A stretch of 64,000 nucleotides of DNA, from assembly GCF_001921865.1 (NCBI RefSeq), contig NZ_MSCT01000020.1, positions 558,001-622,000 of the forward strand, read 5' to 3'. The position numbers and the translations under genes were made by a program. Of the stretch, positions 41,209 to 50,282 are shown in pieces. The stretch comes from Pseudomonas chlororaphis. GTDB taxonomy: Bacteria; Pseudomonadota; Gammaproteobacteria; Pseudomonadales; Pseudomonadaceae. The notes beneath the pieces are model-generated. The model worked only from the letters and a program-made list of their open reading frames with translations, made no database searches and was not told the DNA's origin. Position 1 is the stretch's first letter; each line of letters begins with the position of its first letter.

Positions 41209-42106
41209 CCGCCAGCGCCTTGGCTTTCGGCCGACGCCACTGCGGCAGGCCGATCAGCACCACGGCACTGATGATCACCACCATCGCCAGGGCTTCCGCC
41301 AGGCCGATGGTCTCGCCGACGAACACGATTCCCAGCAGCACCGCCACCGCCGGATTGACATAGGCATAGCTGGTGGCCGCCGCCGGGCGCACGTGTTTGA
41401 GCAGGTACATGTAGGAATTGAAGGCGATGATCGAGCCGAAGCCGATCAGGTACGCCAGGGCCGCCCAGCCTTCCAGGGGCGGGATCGCGGCCAGCTGCTC
41501 GCCGCTCAGCCAACTGCCGATCAGCAACACCACGCCACCCACCAGCATCTCGACCGCGCTGGCCATGGCGCCCTGCGGCAACGGCAAGTGCTTGCTCCAC
41601 ACCGAACCGAAGGCCCAGGCCGCCGCCGCGAACAGCAGCAGGGCCGCGCCCGCCGGGCTCGATTGCAGGTTGGACCCCAAGTTGAGCATGGCGATGCCGA
41701 TCAGCCCGAGGACGATCCCGGCCCATTCCAGGCGAGTGTTGCGAGTGCCCCAGAAGTAGCCGCACAGCAACGTGAACAGCGGCACCGTGGCCACCGCCAG
41801 CGCCGCCACCCCGGAGGCCACGCCCATGTGTTCGGCGACGCTGACCGCGCCGTTGCCGAAGGTCAGCAGCAGGATGCCGATGATCCCGGCCGCCTTCCAT
41901 TGCGCCCAGGTCGGGGCCGGCACCCCGCGCCAGCGCAAAAAGCCGTACATCAAGGTACCGGCGATGACGAAACGGATACCGCCGAGCATCAGCGGCGGCC
42001 AGTACTCGACCCCGATCCGGATCACCAGGTAGGTCGATCCCCAGATCACGTACAGCGCAAAAAAAGCGGCAATCAAAGGCAGGGGAAAACGGCGTAGGCC
42101 AGACAT
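41192..42106 (-). CDS. yedA: EamA-family transporter, YedA type
   Basis: This 304-residue drug/metabolite transporter has ten helices in two EamA repeats. Opening FALYVIWGSTYLVIRIGVEY and PPLMLGGIRFVIAGTLMYGF, and later TSYAYVNPAVAVLLGIVFVG, match YedA of E. coli. The divergent gene 160 bp away encodes an Lrp-family regulator, the usual arrangement for an amino-acid exporter and its sensor. Export of amino acids is therefore a reasonable inference; the substrate is unknown. Confidence 0.9.
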   Translation of the reverse strand: MSGLRRFPLPLIAAFFALYVIWGSTYLVIRIGVEYWPPLMLGGIRFVIAGTLMYGFLRWRGVPAPTWAQWKAAGIIGILLLTFGNGAVSVAEHMGVASGVAALAVATVPLFTLLCGYFWGTRNTRLEWAGIVLGLIGIAMLNLGSNLQSSPAGAALLLFAAAAWAFGSVWSKHLPLPQGAMASAVEMLVGGVVLLIGSWLSGEQLAAIPPLEGWAALAYLIGFGSIIAFNSYMYLLKHVRPAAATSYAYVNPAVAVLLGIVFVGETIGLAEALAMVVIISAVVLIGLPQWRRPKAKALAEETTA

Positions 42107-42267
42107 GGGCAGCTCGAAGGCAAGGCAAGGGAGAGGGTTATTCTAGAAACCCGCTGACCGGATTTTAAGTTACAAAACCTGTTTATAGCGCCGGTACACT
42201 TTTCAAAACATGGAGATCCTGGCTATAAACAATGCTTTCGTAAGTCATGAGCTATGGAAGCCTTATC

Positions 42268-42723
42268 ATGGATAAATATGACCGCATGCTCCTCGCCGCC
42301 CTGCTGGAAAATGGCCGGGAGAGCTACGCCGAACTGGCGCGCAAGGTGAATCTTTCCGCCCCGGCGGTGGCCGAGCGGGTGGCCAAACTGGAAGCCAGCG
42401 GGGTCATTACCGGCTACCGGGCCAAGGTCGACCTGGCCAAGCTCGGCCTGCCGATCCAGTGCGTGATCGAACTGCGCCTGGCCCAGCACGGCAACCAGAA
42501 AACCTACGACGAACTGAGCCGGATCCCGCAGTTGACCGAATGCCACCGGGTCACCGGCGACCCCTGCGTGATCATGCGCGCCGCCGTCGGCTCGATGCCC
42601 GAGCTGGAAGCGTTGATCGACCGCGTCGCCCAGTTCGGTTTCAGCAAGACCTCGATCGTGCTCTCCAGCGCCATCGAACAACGTGTGCCGCTGGGGCACC
42701 TGGACAGCAAGAACGGCAACTGA
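42268..42723 (+). CDS. Lrp/AsnC-family regulator
   Basis: This 151-residue regulator has an N-terminal helix-turn-helix (MDKYDRMLLAALLENGRESY, then LARKVNLSAPAVAERVAKLE) and a RAM effector domain (QCVIELRLAQHGNQKTYDEL to TSIVLSSAIEQRVPL). The start at 42268 has a GGAAG site; an ATG at 42247 is an alternative. It is divergent from the yedA-like exporter gene, its probable target. It converges on the exonuclease gene with only 2 bp between stop codons. Confidence 0.9.
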   Translation: MDKYDRMLLAALLENGRESYAELARKVNLSAPAVAERVAKLEASGVITGYRAKVDLAKLGLPIQCVIELRLAQHGNQKTYDELSRIPQLTECHRVTGDPCVIMRAAVGSMPELEALIDRVAQFGFSKTSIVLSSAIEQRVPLGHLDSKNGN

Positions 42724-42725
42724 AC

Positions 42726-43337
42726 CTAGATGCTGCGATGGCGCTTGAGGTGTTCGCCGATCTTCGCCGCCGGGACCTTTTGCAACTTGCACAGGAAGTC
42801 GTGGGACAGCTCGCGCAACCCGTGTTTCTGTTGCAGCTCCAACGCCAGGTGCGCGGTGAGGTTGGCGGCCATTTCCGCGTCGGCCATGGCCCGGTGGGCC
42901 TGGCCGGTATGGGGCAGGCGGGCGAACGCGGTGAGGGTGCCGAGCTTGTGATTGGGCGCCGCCGGCATCAACCGGCGCGCCAGCAACAGCGAACAGGCGA
43001 AGTTCTGCAAGCGGGTGCGTTTGATCCGGCCCAGCTCGAAATCCCAGAACTTCTGGTCGAACGCGGCGTTGTGCGCCAGCAGCGGCGTGGTGCCGACGAA
43101 TTCGTTGACCTCGTTCATCACCTGCTCGGCCGGCGGCGCGCTGCGCAACATGGCGTTGCTGATGCCGGTCAGTTGTTCGATGAACGCCGGCACCCGCACG
43201 CCGGCATTCATCAGGCTCTGGTAACGCTCGACGATGTGCCCCTGTTCAAGGATCACCACGGCGATTTCCGTGGCCCGGCAACTGCTGCTCGGGGAGATCC
43301 CGGTGGTTTCAAAGTCGATGACTGCGATGCGTTCCAA
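42726..43337 (-). CDS. DnaQ-like 3'-5' exonuclease (DEDDh)
   Basis: This 203-residue exonuclease of the RNase T/DnaQ epsilon fold has Exo I IAVIDFETTGI (Asp8, Glu10), Exo II LLAHNAAFDQKFWDFE and Exo III GQAHRAMADAEMAA (His and Asp), so all catalytic acids are present. It begins with TTG at 43337 behind GGACAGG. No polymerase-binding tail is obvious. It lies 32 bp downstream of an NYN-domain gene on the same strand, so the two may be cotranscribed nucleases. Confidence 0.9.
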   Translation of the reverse strand: MERIAVIDFETTGISPSSSCRATEIAVVILEQGHIVERYQSLMNAGVRVPAFIEQLTGISNAMLRSAPPAEQVMNEVNEFVGTTPLLAHNAAFDQKFWDFELGRIKRTRLQNFACSLLLARRLMPAAPNHKLGTLTAFARLPHTGQAHRAMADAEMAANLTAHLALELQQKHGLRELSHDFLCKLQKVPAAKIGEHLKRHRSI

Positions 43338-43369
43338 ACCTGTCCAGCTCCGTACAAAAAATAATCAAT

Positions 43370-43849
43370 TCAGCTCTTGAGCAGCAACGCGCCCTCGATC
43401 GGCACGTAGCGCGTGGCCGCGCGAATCAGCGAATTGGCGGTCAGCCCCGGCACGCCATAAGCCACCGCTTCGACCCCATGCTTGCCGATGATGCGCTCGA
43501 GCAACAGGTCGAAATCGCCGTCGCCGGAAGCCAGCACCACTTCGTCGACGTGATCGGCGGCGTCCATGATGTCGATGGTGATACCCACGTCCCAGTCGCC
43601 CTTGGCCGAACCGTCGCTGCGCTGGATATAGGGCTTGAGTTTTACCGTGAAGCCCAGGTTGCGCAGGATCTGCTGGAACTGCTGTTGCTTGCTGTCGCCG
43701 CGGTCGATCGCATAGGCATAGGCCTCGACGATCTGCCCCTGCTTGCTGATGTCGGCCCACAAGGCGGCGTAGTTGAAGTGACAGCCATAGGCCTGACGCA
43801 CGGTGTAATAGAGGTTCTGGACATCGGCGAACACAGCGATTTTTTTCAC
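43370..43849 (-). CDS. NYN/LabA-like PIN-fold protein
   Basis: This 159-residue protein has the NYN (DUF88) domain. The acidic residues that would bind metal are in KIAVFADVQNLYYTV, KGDWDVGITIDIMD and VVLASGDGDFDLLLERI. Members are predicted or proven RNases. The start is GTG at 43849 after GAGGATAAGC. The DnaQ-like exonuclease gene follows at 32 bp. Confidence 0.88.
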   Translation of the reverse strand: MKKIAVFADVQNLYYTVRQAYGCHFNYAALWADISKQGQIVEAYAYAIDRGDSKQQQFQQILRNLGFTVKLKPYIQRSDGSAKGDWDVGITIDIMDAADHVDEVVLASGDGDFDLLLERIIGKHGVEAVAYGVPGLTANSLIRAATRYVPIEGALLLKS

Positions 43850-43986
43850 CGCTTATCCTCATGGCGCTCACGCGCGCGAACTGGGCCGGGGCTCAGCCCC
43901 CGAAAAGTCGCCCAGTATGCCAGCCAGAAGGACGGTTCCGCGAATAATCGGTCCGCAACACCATGGCGTTGCGGACCGGCGGCGGG

Positions 43987-44769
43987 TCAGACGAAGGAAT
44001 CGTCGTCGGAGAAGAACGAGCTGTCGTCGTTGCCATAGTCGGCATCGCTGAAGCCGCCCTGGTCGCTGTTACCCCAGGCGTCGTTGTTGGCCATGCGCTG
44101 ATCGTCGTTGCCCCAGCCGCCCGAGTTGTCGCTGGCCGGCGCCGGTTCTTCCTTGATCACCTCGACGATTTCCTGCGGCTGCTGATTGCCGTGGAACAAG
44201 CTGCTCAGGCCTTGCGCCAGCATCACGCCGCCGGCCACGCCGGCCGCGGTTTTCAGCGCGCCGCCGAGGAAACTGCTGCCCGCGGGAGCCTGCGGCTGGG
44301 GCGCGGCGTAGTTCTGCTGGGGAGCCCCCTGCTGTGGATAACTTTGTTGCGGGTAGCCTGGCGGCTGCGGCTGCGAGTTGAACGCCGGCCGCGCCGGTTC
44401 GCGCCAGCCGCCGGAGGACGCCGGAGCGCTTTGCGCCGGCTGCGGATCGCGGGAGCTGCCGCCGAAGATGCTCGAAAGGAATCCACCGCCGCTGGGCGCC
44501 GGCGCCGCGGCCTGGGACCTGGCCTGTTGCAGTTCCGCCTGTGCTTGCTGGAGCTGCTGGGCGAGTTGCTTGTTCTGTTCGTCAAGGCTCTTGAGCGCCG
44601 CCTCTTGCACCAGGATCGCCTGGGTCATGAAATACCCGGCGCCAGGCTGTCCGGTCAGATGCTCCTTGATCCGCGCCTCGGCCTGGGCGTCGCGCGGGGC
44701 TGAATCCTTCTCGGCTTGCTGCAACCGTGAAAACAGTCCATCGATCAGGGTTTGCTCTTCGCTGTTCAT
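43987..44769 (-). CDS. DUF2076-family protein, Gln/Pro-rich
   Basis: This 260-residue protein starts at 44769 after GAGGTC. The N-terminal helical part (MNSEEQTLIDGLFSRLQQAE, EHLTGQPGAGYFMTQAILVQ) is followed by a coiled coil (EQNKQLAQQLQQAQAELQQA). A Gly/Pro/Gln-rich linker comes next, then a Gly-Ala segment (FLGGALKTAAGVAGGVMLAQ) and an acidic Ser/Asp tail. This is the DUF2076 architecture. Localisation and function are unknown; the glycine-rich hydrophobic stretch could associate with membrane. Confidence 0.85.
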   Translation of the reverse strand: MNSEEQTLIDGLFSRLQQAEKDSAPRDAQAEARIKEHLTGQPGAGYFMTQAILVQEAALKSLDEQNKQLAQQLQQAQAELQQARSQAAAPAPSGGGFLSSIFGGSSRDPQPAQSAPASSGGWREPARPAFNSQPQPPGYPQQSYPQQGAPQQNYAAPQPQAPAGSSFLGGALKTAAGVAGGVMLAQGLSSLFHGNQQPQEIVEVIKEEPAPASDNSGGWGNDDQRMANNDAWGNSDQGGFSDADYGNDDSSFFSDDDSFV

Positions 44770-44950
44770 GGCGACCTCTTTAGATTGCCGGTAGAAAACG
44801 GGGCCCTGGGCGTGATGCACAGGGTGCAAGCAGTAATGGGGCTGCCCGACGAGCTTTCAATGGCCTTTACCTAACGTTTACGTTTGCTCGCCCCGGGGCT
44901 GCATCGGTTAAAGTGTCCAACCGCTTTTTTGTGATCTGCGATAACCACTG

Positions 44951-45610
44951 ATGAATCCGTTAACCGTTCTGCGCGACTCCCTGTATTTCTGCCAGCGCAA
45001 CCTGGGGCGCATCGTCCAGCTGTGCCTGCCGCTGGTGGTCCTCGAAGCGCTGCTACAGCAGGCGGTGGATGGCTCGCTGGGCCCCGATGCCTTTCCCGGC
45101 TACAGCGTGATCGTCGGCCTGCTGATCTACCCGCTGTACACCGGCGTGCTGATCCTGTTTCTCGATGCACGCAGCCGTGGCGAATCGCCATTAGCGCGCG
45201 ACCTGCTCGCCGCGACCGTCAGCCTGTGGCCGCGCTTCGCCCTGCTGACCGCCATCAACACCCTGCTGATCCTGCTGGGCCTGTCGCTGTATTTCCTGCC
45301 CGGCCTGTGGCTGATGGTCACCCTGGCCTTTGCCGAATACCTGCTGGTGCTCAAGGGCCTGCAACCCCTGGCCGCGATCAAGGAAAGCTTCCGCCTGACC
45401 CGCGGGCATTTCCTGCGGATCCTGGTGTGCATCCTGGCCGTGATGGCGCCGCTGTGGGTGCTCAAGGGCGCCAGCCTGGCGGCGTACCCCGAGCCGAGCC
45501 CGCTGCTGTCGCTGGCGATCGAAAGCGCCCACAGCTTCCTGCAATTGTTCACCAGCGTGGTGGTGTTCCGCCTGTTCATGCTGATCGGCGACGCGCCCGA
45601 GCGGCAATGA
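44951..45610 (+). CDS. YciC-family (UPF0259) inner-membrane protein
   Basis: This 219-residue polytopic membrane protein has about six helices. The N-terminus NPLTVLRDSLYFCQRNLGRI and the motif KGLQPLAAIKESFRLTRGHF followed by a long hydrophobic helix are typical of YciC/UPF0259. Role in the envelope is unknown. The next gene, an EEP-family protein, starts 90 bp downstream in the same direction. Confidence 0.83.
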   Translation: MNPLTVLRDSLYFCQRNLGRIVQLCLPLVVLEALLQQAVDGSLGPDAFPGYSVIVGLLIYPLYTGVLILFLDARSRGESPLARDLLAATVSLWPRFALLTAINTLLILLGLSLYFLPGLWLMVTLAFAEYLLVLKGLQPLAAIKESFRLTRGHFLRILVCILAVMAPLWVLKGASLAAYPEPSPLLSLAIESAHSFLQLFTSVVVFRLFMLIGDAPERQ

Positions 45611-45700
45611 ACCCGCAAGCCGCGCGCTCTGCCTCTTGGGCCGCGGCCCCGCTCTCGGTTATGCTCGGGCTCAATCCCGCAACGCCATAAGCCGAGCCCG

Positions 45701-46780
45701 ATGCCCCGTCTATTGCGCTTCATCCTGCTGGGCCTGCTGATCAGCGCAGGCCTGCTGTCCGCCCTGGTCTACAGCCTGACCTGGCGTCCCGACGCCAAGG
45801 AGTCGCTGCCGGTCGCCTGCACCGGCAAGGTGCCCAGCCTGGTGCCGGGCCAGGCGCTGAAAGTGCTGACCTGGAACGTGCAGTACCTGGCGGGTAAACG
45901 CTACGTGTTCTGGAATGACCAGGCCCAGGGCCCGGACGAAAGCCCGACCCTGGAAGACATGGCCTTCAGCCTGGACGAAGTGGCCCGGGTGATTCGCGAC
46001 GAGCAGCCGGACATCGTGCTGGTGCAGGAGCTGGACAACGGCGCCAAGGCCAGCGCCTACCAGGACCAGCTCAGGCTGCTGCAGGAACGCCTCTCGGACC
46101 TCTACCCATGCAGCACCCAGGCCTTCGACTGGAAGGCCGATTTCGTTCCTTCCCCGCATATTTTCGGCAGCGTCGGCCGGCAACTGGCGACCCTCAGCCG
46201 CTACCGCATCGAACATGCCGAGCGCCTGCAATTGCCGATCCCCGAGGCGAACCTCGTCAGCCGTCAGTTCCAGCCGAAAAACGCCGTACTGGTGAGTTAC
46301 CTGCCCTTGAGCGACGGCGGCCAGGTGGCGGTGCTCAACACCCATCTGGACCGCGCGACGAAAACCGACGCCACCTTGCAGGCCCAGGTGACAGCGGTGG
46401 CGAAAATGCTCGACCGCTTCGAGGCCCGCGGCACGCCCTGGCTGATTGGCGGCGACTTCAACCTGCTGCCCCTGGGCCAGTACCAGCGGCTCGCCCCCGA
46501 GCAGCGCACGCCCTACTCCGCCGACAGCGCGCTGCACACGCTCTGGGACAAGTACCCGATGATCCCCACCAACAACGAAGCCAGTGGCATCGACCGCGCC
46601 CAATGGCTGACCCTCTACCCCAACGACCCGGCCCTGAACGGCCCGGATCGCACCGTCGACTACCTGTTCCACAGCCCGCGGATCAAGCGGGTCGAGGCCC
46701 AGGTACGCCAGGACGACACCCTGCGCATCTCCGATCATCTGCCGGTGATTGCCCGCTTCCTGTTGCCCGCCGCGCTATGA
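45701..46780 (+). CDS. Membrane-anchored endonuclease/exonuclease/phosphatase-family protein
   Basis: This 359-residue protein has an N-terminal membrane or signal segment (LLRFILLGLLISAGLLSALV) and then an EEP domain. Active-site motifs are LTWNVQYLAG (Asn), DIVLVQELDNG (metal Glu), LNTHLDRAT, WLIGGDFNLLP (Asp, Asn), DRTVDYLFHSP and ISDHLPVIAR (catalytic His). The domain faces the periplasm, so a nuclease, sphingomyelinase-like or phosphoinositide-like phosphatase role is open. It follows the yciC-like gene, possibly in one operon. Confidence 0.87.
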   Translation: MPRLLRFILLGLLISAGLLSALVYSLTWRPDAKESLPVACTGKVPSLVPGQALKVLTWNVQYLAGKRYVFWNDQAQGPDESPTLEDMAFSLDEVARVIRDEQPDIVLVQELDNGAKASAYQDQLRLLQERLSDLYPCSTQAFDWKADFVPSPHIFGSVGRQLATLSRYRIEHAERLQLPIPEANLVSRQFQPKNAVLVSYLPLSDGGQVAVLNTHLDRATKTDATLQAQVTAVAKMLDRFEARGTPWLIGGDFNLLPLGQYQRLAPEQRTPYSADSALHTLWDKYPMIPTNNEASGIDRAQWLTLYPNDPALNGPDRTVDYLFHSPRIKRVEAQVRQDDTLRISDHLPVIARFLLPAAL

Positions 46781-46833
46781 CCTTGTAGCCGCTGCCGCGG
46801 GCGCAGGACCTGAGTCCGCGCCCGGGCATGAAA

Positions 46834-47808
46834 TCAACCTGGTCGGTTGAGGGCGCCAGGGTTGAGCACCATGCTGTGATCGCCCGACAGGAACCGCAGA
46901 ATGTTGCCGAAGGCACTGCGCAGGTACGCGTCGTAACTCTGTTCGGCGACATACCCCAGATGCGGGGTACACAACACGTTCGGCAACTGCATCAATGGGT
47001 GCTGCCGGTGATAGACGGGCTCCGACTCGTACACATCGACGGCCGCATAACCCGGTCTGCCGAAGCGCAACGCGCGCTCCAGGGCACCGGGGGCGATCAG
47101 CTCGGCGCGGCTGGTATTGACCAGCATCGACTCGGGCTTCATCCGCGACAGATCCTCGAACGTGATGGCGCCGCGTGTCTGGTCCGCCAGTCGCAGGTGC
47201 AGGGTGATGACATCGCTGCTGGCGAAGAACGCTTCGCGTGTCTCGCAGGCCGTATGACCGGCCTCGATCGCCTCTGCCCTCGCCCGCTCGCTGCCCCAGA
47301 CCTGCACCTGCATCCCGAACGCCTGCGCAAAACCGGCAACCCGCTTACCCAGCTTGCCGAAGCCGAGAATACCCAGCGTTCTGCCGTGCAACTCCCGACC
47401 GCTATTGACTTGCCATTGGCCGTCCTGAAACGCAGTGACCGCTTCATGAAGACGCCGAAATCCGCTCATGATCAGCAACCAGGCAAGTTCGGCCGGCGCG
47501 TGGGGTGAGCCGGTCCCTTCCATGACCACCACCCCTGCAGCCGTGCAGGCCTCCATATCGATATGTCGCCCTGCCGGACCGGTCTGGCTGATCATCCGCA
47601 GGTTCGGCATTTTCCCAAGCAGCGCCTTGTCCACCGGCGTGCGTTCCCTGATCAGGACCAGGCACTCGGTCTGAGCCAGAATCGCATCGGGCTGCTTCTC
47701 CCGCGTAAGGTCGCCCAGGCAGGTGACCTTGTGCTCCGCCATCATTTGCAAGCAGGGCATGGCTGCGGCCGCACCTTGATAATCGTCAGGTATCAATACA
47801 TTCATCAT
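46834..47808 (-). CDS. D-2-hydroxyacid dehydrogenase (PGDH-like)
   Basis: This 324-residue NAD-dependent dehydrogenase reduces a 2-oxo acid or oxidises a D-2-hydroxy acid. The nucleotide-binding motif is GILGFGKLGKRVAGFA. The catalytic triad is Arg234 (NTSRAEL), Glu263 (DVYESEP) and His283 (TPHLGYV), with the same Arg-Glu spacing as E. coli SerA. It is the last gene of a minus-strand cluster with an AEC transporter (51 bp upstream) and a 2-oxoglutarate hydroxylase, which suggests the substrate is a product of that pathway and not phosphoglycerate. Confidence 0.88.
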   Translation of the reverse strand: MMNVLIPDDYQGAAAAMPCLQMMAEHKVTCLGDLTREKQPDAILAQTECLVLIRERTPVDKALLGKMPNLRMISQTGPAGRHIDMEACTAAGVVVMEGTGSPHAPAELAWLLIMSGFRRLHEAVTAFQDGQWQVNSGRELHGRTLGILGFGKLGKRVAGFAQAFGMQVQVWGSERARAEAIEAGHTACETREAFFASSDVITLHLRLADQTRGAITFEDLSRMKPESMLVNTSRAELIAPGALERALRFGRPGYAAVDVYESEPVYHRQHPLMQLPNVLCTPHLGYVAEQSYDAYLRSAFGNILRFLSGDHSMVLNPGALNRPG

Positions 47809-47859
47809 CGACTCGCCATTTCAACAGGACTGGAATGAACAGGCACCGGCCGCAGCCCA

Positions 47860-48777
47860 TCAGAGCAGGAAAGTGCCAAGGATCACGGTCACCGTGACCA
47901 CCGAGAACAGTGTTGTCCAGGTGATGATCGAGGCCATCGCTTCAGTGTCGCCGCCCATTTGTCGCGCCAGGATATAAGCGTTGCCGGCACACGGCACGGC
48001 CGCATACAACAAGGCGATATTGGCTGAAACACCAGACACCCCCAGGGCCTTCAACAGCACGAAGGTACAGATGGGCAACAGCAGCAGTTTCAATGCCGTG
48101 GCATAGGCCGTGGCGATCGTCCGGCTGACGTGCATGCTCAGCACCAGCCCGCCGCCCACCGACATCAGGCTCAATGGCGTTGCGGCATTGCCGAGATAAG
48201 CGAGGAACTGCCTGATCGCGCCGTTGATGCTAACCCCTACAAGGTTAAGCACGACGCCCAGCAAGGCGGCGATGATCAACGGATTCTTCGCCAGCGCGAG
48301 CACGCTGCCGGCCACCGATTTCTTGCCACCGGTGCCGTAGTGGTTCATCAACAGCACACTCATGACATTGGTCAGCACGATCATGTAAGCAACGAACACC
48401 CCCGAGAGTGCGACACCTTCAGTGCCGAACAACGATTGCGACAGTGCGATGAACACATAGGAGTTGTAGCGCACCCCGCCCTGAAAGATGGACGTGAACA
48501 GATCGTTCTTTACATTGACGACGCACTGGCCGATGAGGATGACCGCCGCCACTATCAGCGTGCCGCCCACCGTCGCGACGAGGGCGTGGGTCGTCGCGCC
48601 GCCATCAAAATTGGCGTGGCTGATTTCCAGTACCAGCAGCGACGGGAAGAACAGGTAATAGACCGCTTTGTCCGCGGTTTTCCAGAACCCTTCGTCCGTC
48701 AGGAAATAATGCCTGGCCAGATAGCCGGCCACGATCAACAGAAAGATCGGCAGAATCGACAAGAATGTATTCAGCAT
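47860..48777 (-). CDS. AEC-family transporter (auxin efflux carrier type)
   Basis: This 305-residue membrane protein has ten helices. NTFLSILPIFLLIVAGYLAR and the conserved C-terminal pattern ALLYAAVPCAGNAYILARQM (family motif P..NAY) identify the AEC/malonate-transporter group, which moves small carboxylates or amino-acid-like compounds. Its start overlaps the hydroxylase stop by 7 bp, so the two are translationally coupled. Export of the hydroxylated product is likely but unproven. Confidence 0.9.
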   Translation of the reverse strand: MLNTFLSILPIFLLIVAGYLARHYFLTDEGFWKTADKAVYYLFFPSLLVLEISHANFDGGATTHALVATVGGTLIVAAVILIGQCVVNVKNDLFTSIFQGGVRYNSYVFIALSQSLFGTEGVALSGVFVAYMIVLTNVMSVLLMNHYGTGGKKSVAGSVLALAKNPLIIAALLGVVLNLVGVSINGAIRQFLAYLGNAATPLSLMSVGGGLVLSMHVSRTIATAYATALKLLLLPICTFVLLKALGVSGVSANIALLYAAVPCAGNAYILARQMGGDTEAMASIITWTTLFSVVTVTVILGTFLL

Positions 48778-49784
48778 GCTTCAGCATCCACAGGCTGGAA
48801 AACACGCGACTTCACTTGCGTCAGATTTCGGTGGTTCCACAAGTTGGGGGAAATGAACACGCGCTGTACCCAGCGCATGGGATTTCCGGCCTCGTCGAAA
48901 GAGCCGCTGAACTTGTCGCGTGAATGCAAGGTAAAGCGATTGTCGATATAGACCAGGCTGCCGGGCGTGATGTCCACACCGAAAGACACTTCCTTGATCG
49001 CCGCATAGAAGTTGCTCATCGCCGTTGCCGCAGCGGCTGTCAGTGGCTCCACCATATCCGGGTAAAACACCGCACTGACCTCTGGAAGATCCAGATGACC
49101 GCGTACCAGCGCAGTCGGCTCGGTTTGCATGATCTCGCCACGACGCCAGCGGTAAGGCACCTTGATCCGGAACGCCGGGGCACGCAGGCATTCAACATCT
49201 TCGGGCGAAAGACGCTTGAGCGCCGCACGCGCATCGGCAAGCCGGGTCAAGGGGCCTTGCGGGTCATGGCGGACGCCGGTCAGCAGCAAGCCCAAAGGCG
49301 AGAAGTTGAAATCTTCCATGAACCGCAGGGCGGCATTCTCGATATGAAAATCCAGCTCGACCTCAGAGCCCAGGCCCGTGTATTCACGTTTGGCGGTTTT
49401 GGTCGGAATCAGGTTGTTCACGATGTCGGAGCCTTCGAAATCGATCGAGTAAGGCTCTCCGACCAGCGAAGCGAAGGTCATGATCAGGTTTTCGCTGATC
49501 CAGTGGCTTTTCGAGCCGGGCGAGAATATCTGGGGGTCAGGGGTACTGAACACTTGCTCATCCGTGGGCAGGTTCTTGAATACCAGATAGGGACGCGGCC
49601 GGATCGACGCCCGCTGCTCAGCCAGTACATCAATCAGACGGCGCGGCATGATCGACAGCGCCATTATCCGCAGGTCGGTAATGTAGCGCAGGCTTCCGTG
49701 GGGGTCATAGGCAATGTCACTCAGGGCTTTACCCAAGCGAATCCTTTCGGCGTCTGTCAACGTGAAAACGTGTTGCGTGTCCAT
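48771..49784 (-). CDS. TauD/TfdA-type Fe(II)/2-oxoglutarate oxygenase (AsnO/VioC-like)
   Basis: This 337-residue enzyme of the clavaminate-synthase-like family hydroxylates free amino acids. The iron ligands follow the HXE variant typical of AsnO/VioC: His147 and Glu149 (LDFHIENAALRF) and distal His287 (IDNRFTLHSRDKF); Arg308 (RWVQRVF) would hold 2-oxoglutarate. The start at 49784 uses an AGG site; an ATG seven codons earlier lacks one. No NRPS or other peptide-assembly gene is nearby. Base composition is visibly less GC-rich than the neighbours. The amino-acid substrate cannot be read out. Confidence 0.88.
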   Translation of the reverse strand: MDTQHVFTLTDAERIRLGKALSDIAYDPHGSLRYITDLRIMALSIMPRRLIDVLAEQRASIRPRPYLVFKNLPTDEQVFSTPDPQIFSPGSKSHWISENLIMTFASLVGEPYSIDFEGSDIVNNLIPTKTAKREYTGLGSEVELDFHIENAALRFMEDFNFSPLGLLLTGVRHDPQGPLTRLADARAALKRLSPEDVECLRAPAFRIKVPYRWRRGEIMQTEPTALVRGHLDLPEVSAVFYPDMVEPLTAAAATAMSNFYAAIKEVSFGVDITPGSLVYIDNRFTLHSRDKFSGSFDEAGNPMRWVQRVFISPNLWNHRNLTQVKSRVFQPVDAEAC

Positions 49785-50282
49785 GCAATACCTACAATCT
49801 TCCATTAATGATACAAGCGCGCACCCACAGCATCAGCGTGACAGCTGTTGCTGGATCAAGGGTGCAGGTTTTTTGGGGATGGTTCCGAGCTGGAACTTAC
49901 AACCGGCCAGGCCATGAAGGACAACGGCCAGGCACGACAATAGCCAAAACAGCCGTCAAATGCGGAGTACGTTTTGAAGTGCAGCAGATAGACAGCGAAC
50001 AGGGCGGGGCCAACTTCATTTCATGTCCTTGAGAGGGCGTCATGGCTCGTCGATGACGGTCAAACTTCCAAGTTTGACAACACTGTGTAACAGGGGGGGT
50101 GATCACAGCGGCGCAAGAATAGCATATGTAAATGCAACAGCAAGATTCCCGACGGGCGTCGATAACTTTTTATCGTTGAAGCAGTCAGCAGCCGTATTGG
50201 GGCCGCTACGCGACACCCGCGCAACCCGTTGCTGGCGACATTGCGAACCCAGTTGGCCGCAAACTGAGGATTACTTGGACAC
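49785..50282. other. Intergenic region upstream of the hydroxylase operon (498 bp)
   Basis: There is no gene on either strand. The region is less GC-rich than the surroundings. It holds the perfect palindrome at 50059-50078. It must contain the promoter of the minus-strand hydroxylase operon and the end of the hrpB transcript, but I see no clear hexamers or T-run hairpin. Confidence 0.65.
50059..50078. promoter_or_regulatory. Perfect 20-bp palindrome, candidate operator
   Basis: GTCAAACTT-CC-AAGTTTGAC is a perfect 9-bp inverted repeat with a 2-bp centre, 275 bp upstream of the hydroxylase start and 200 bp past the hrpB stop. Its size and symmetry suit a dimeric repressor. No regulator gene is adjacent. 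It lacks a T run, so it is unlikely to be a terminator. Confidence 0.45.
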
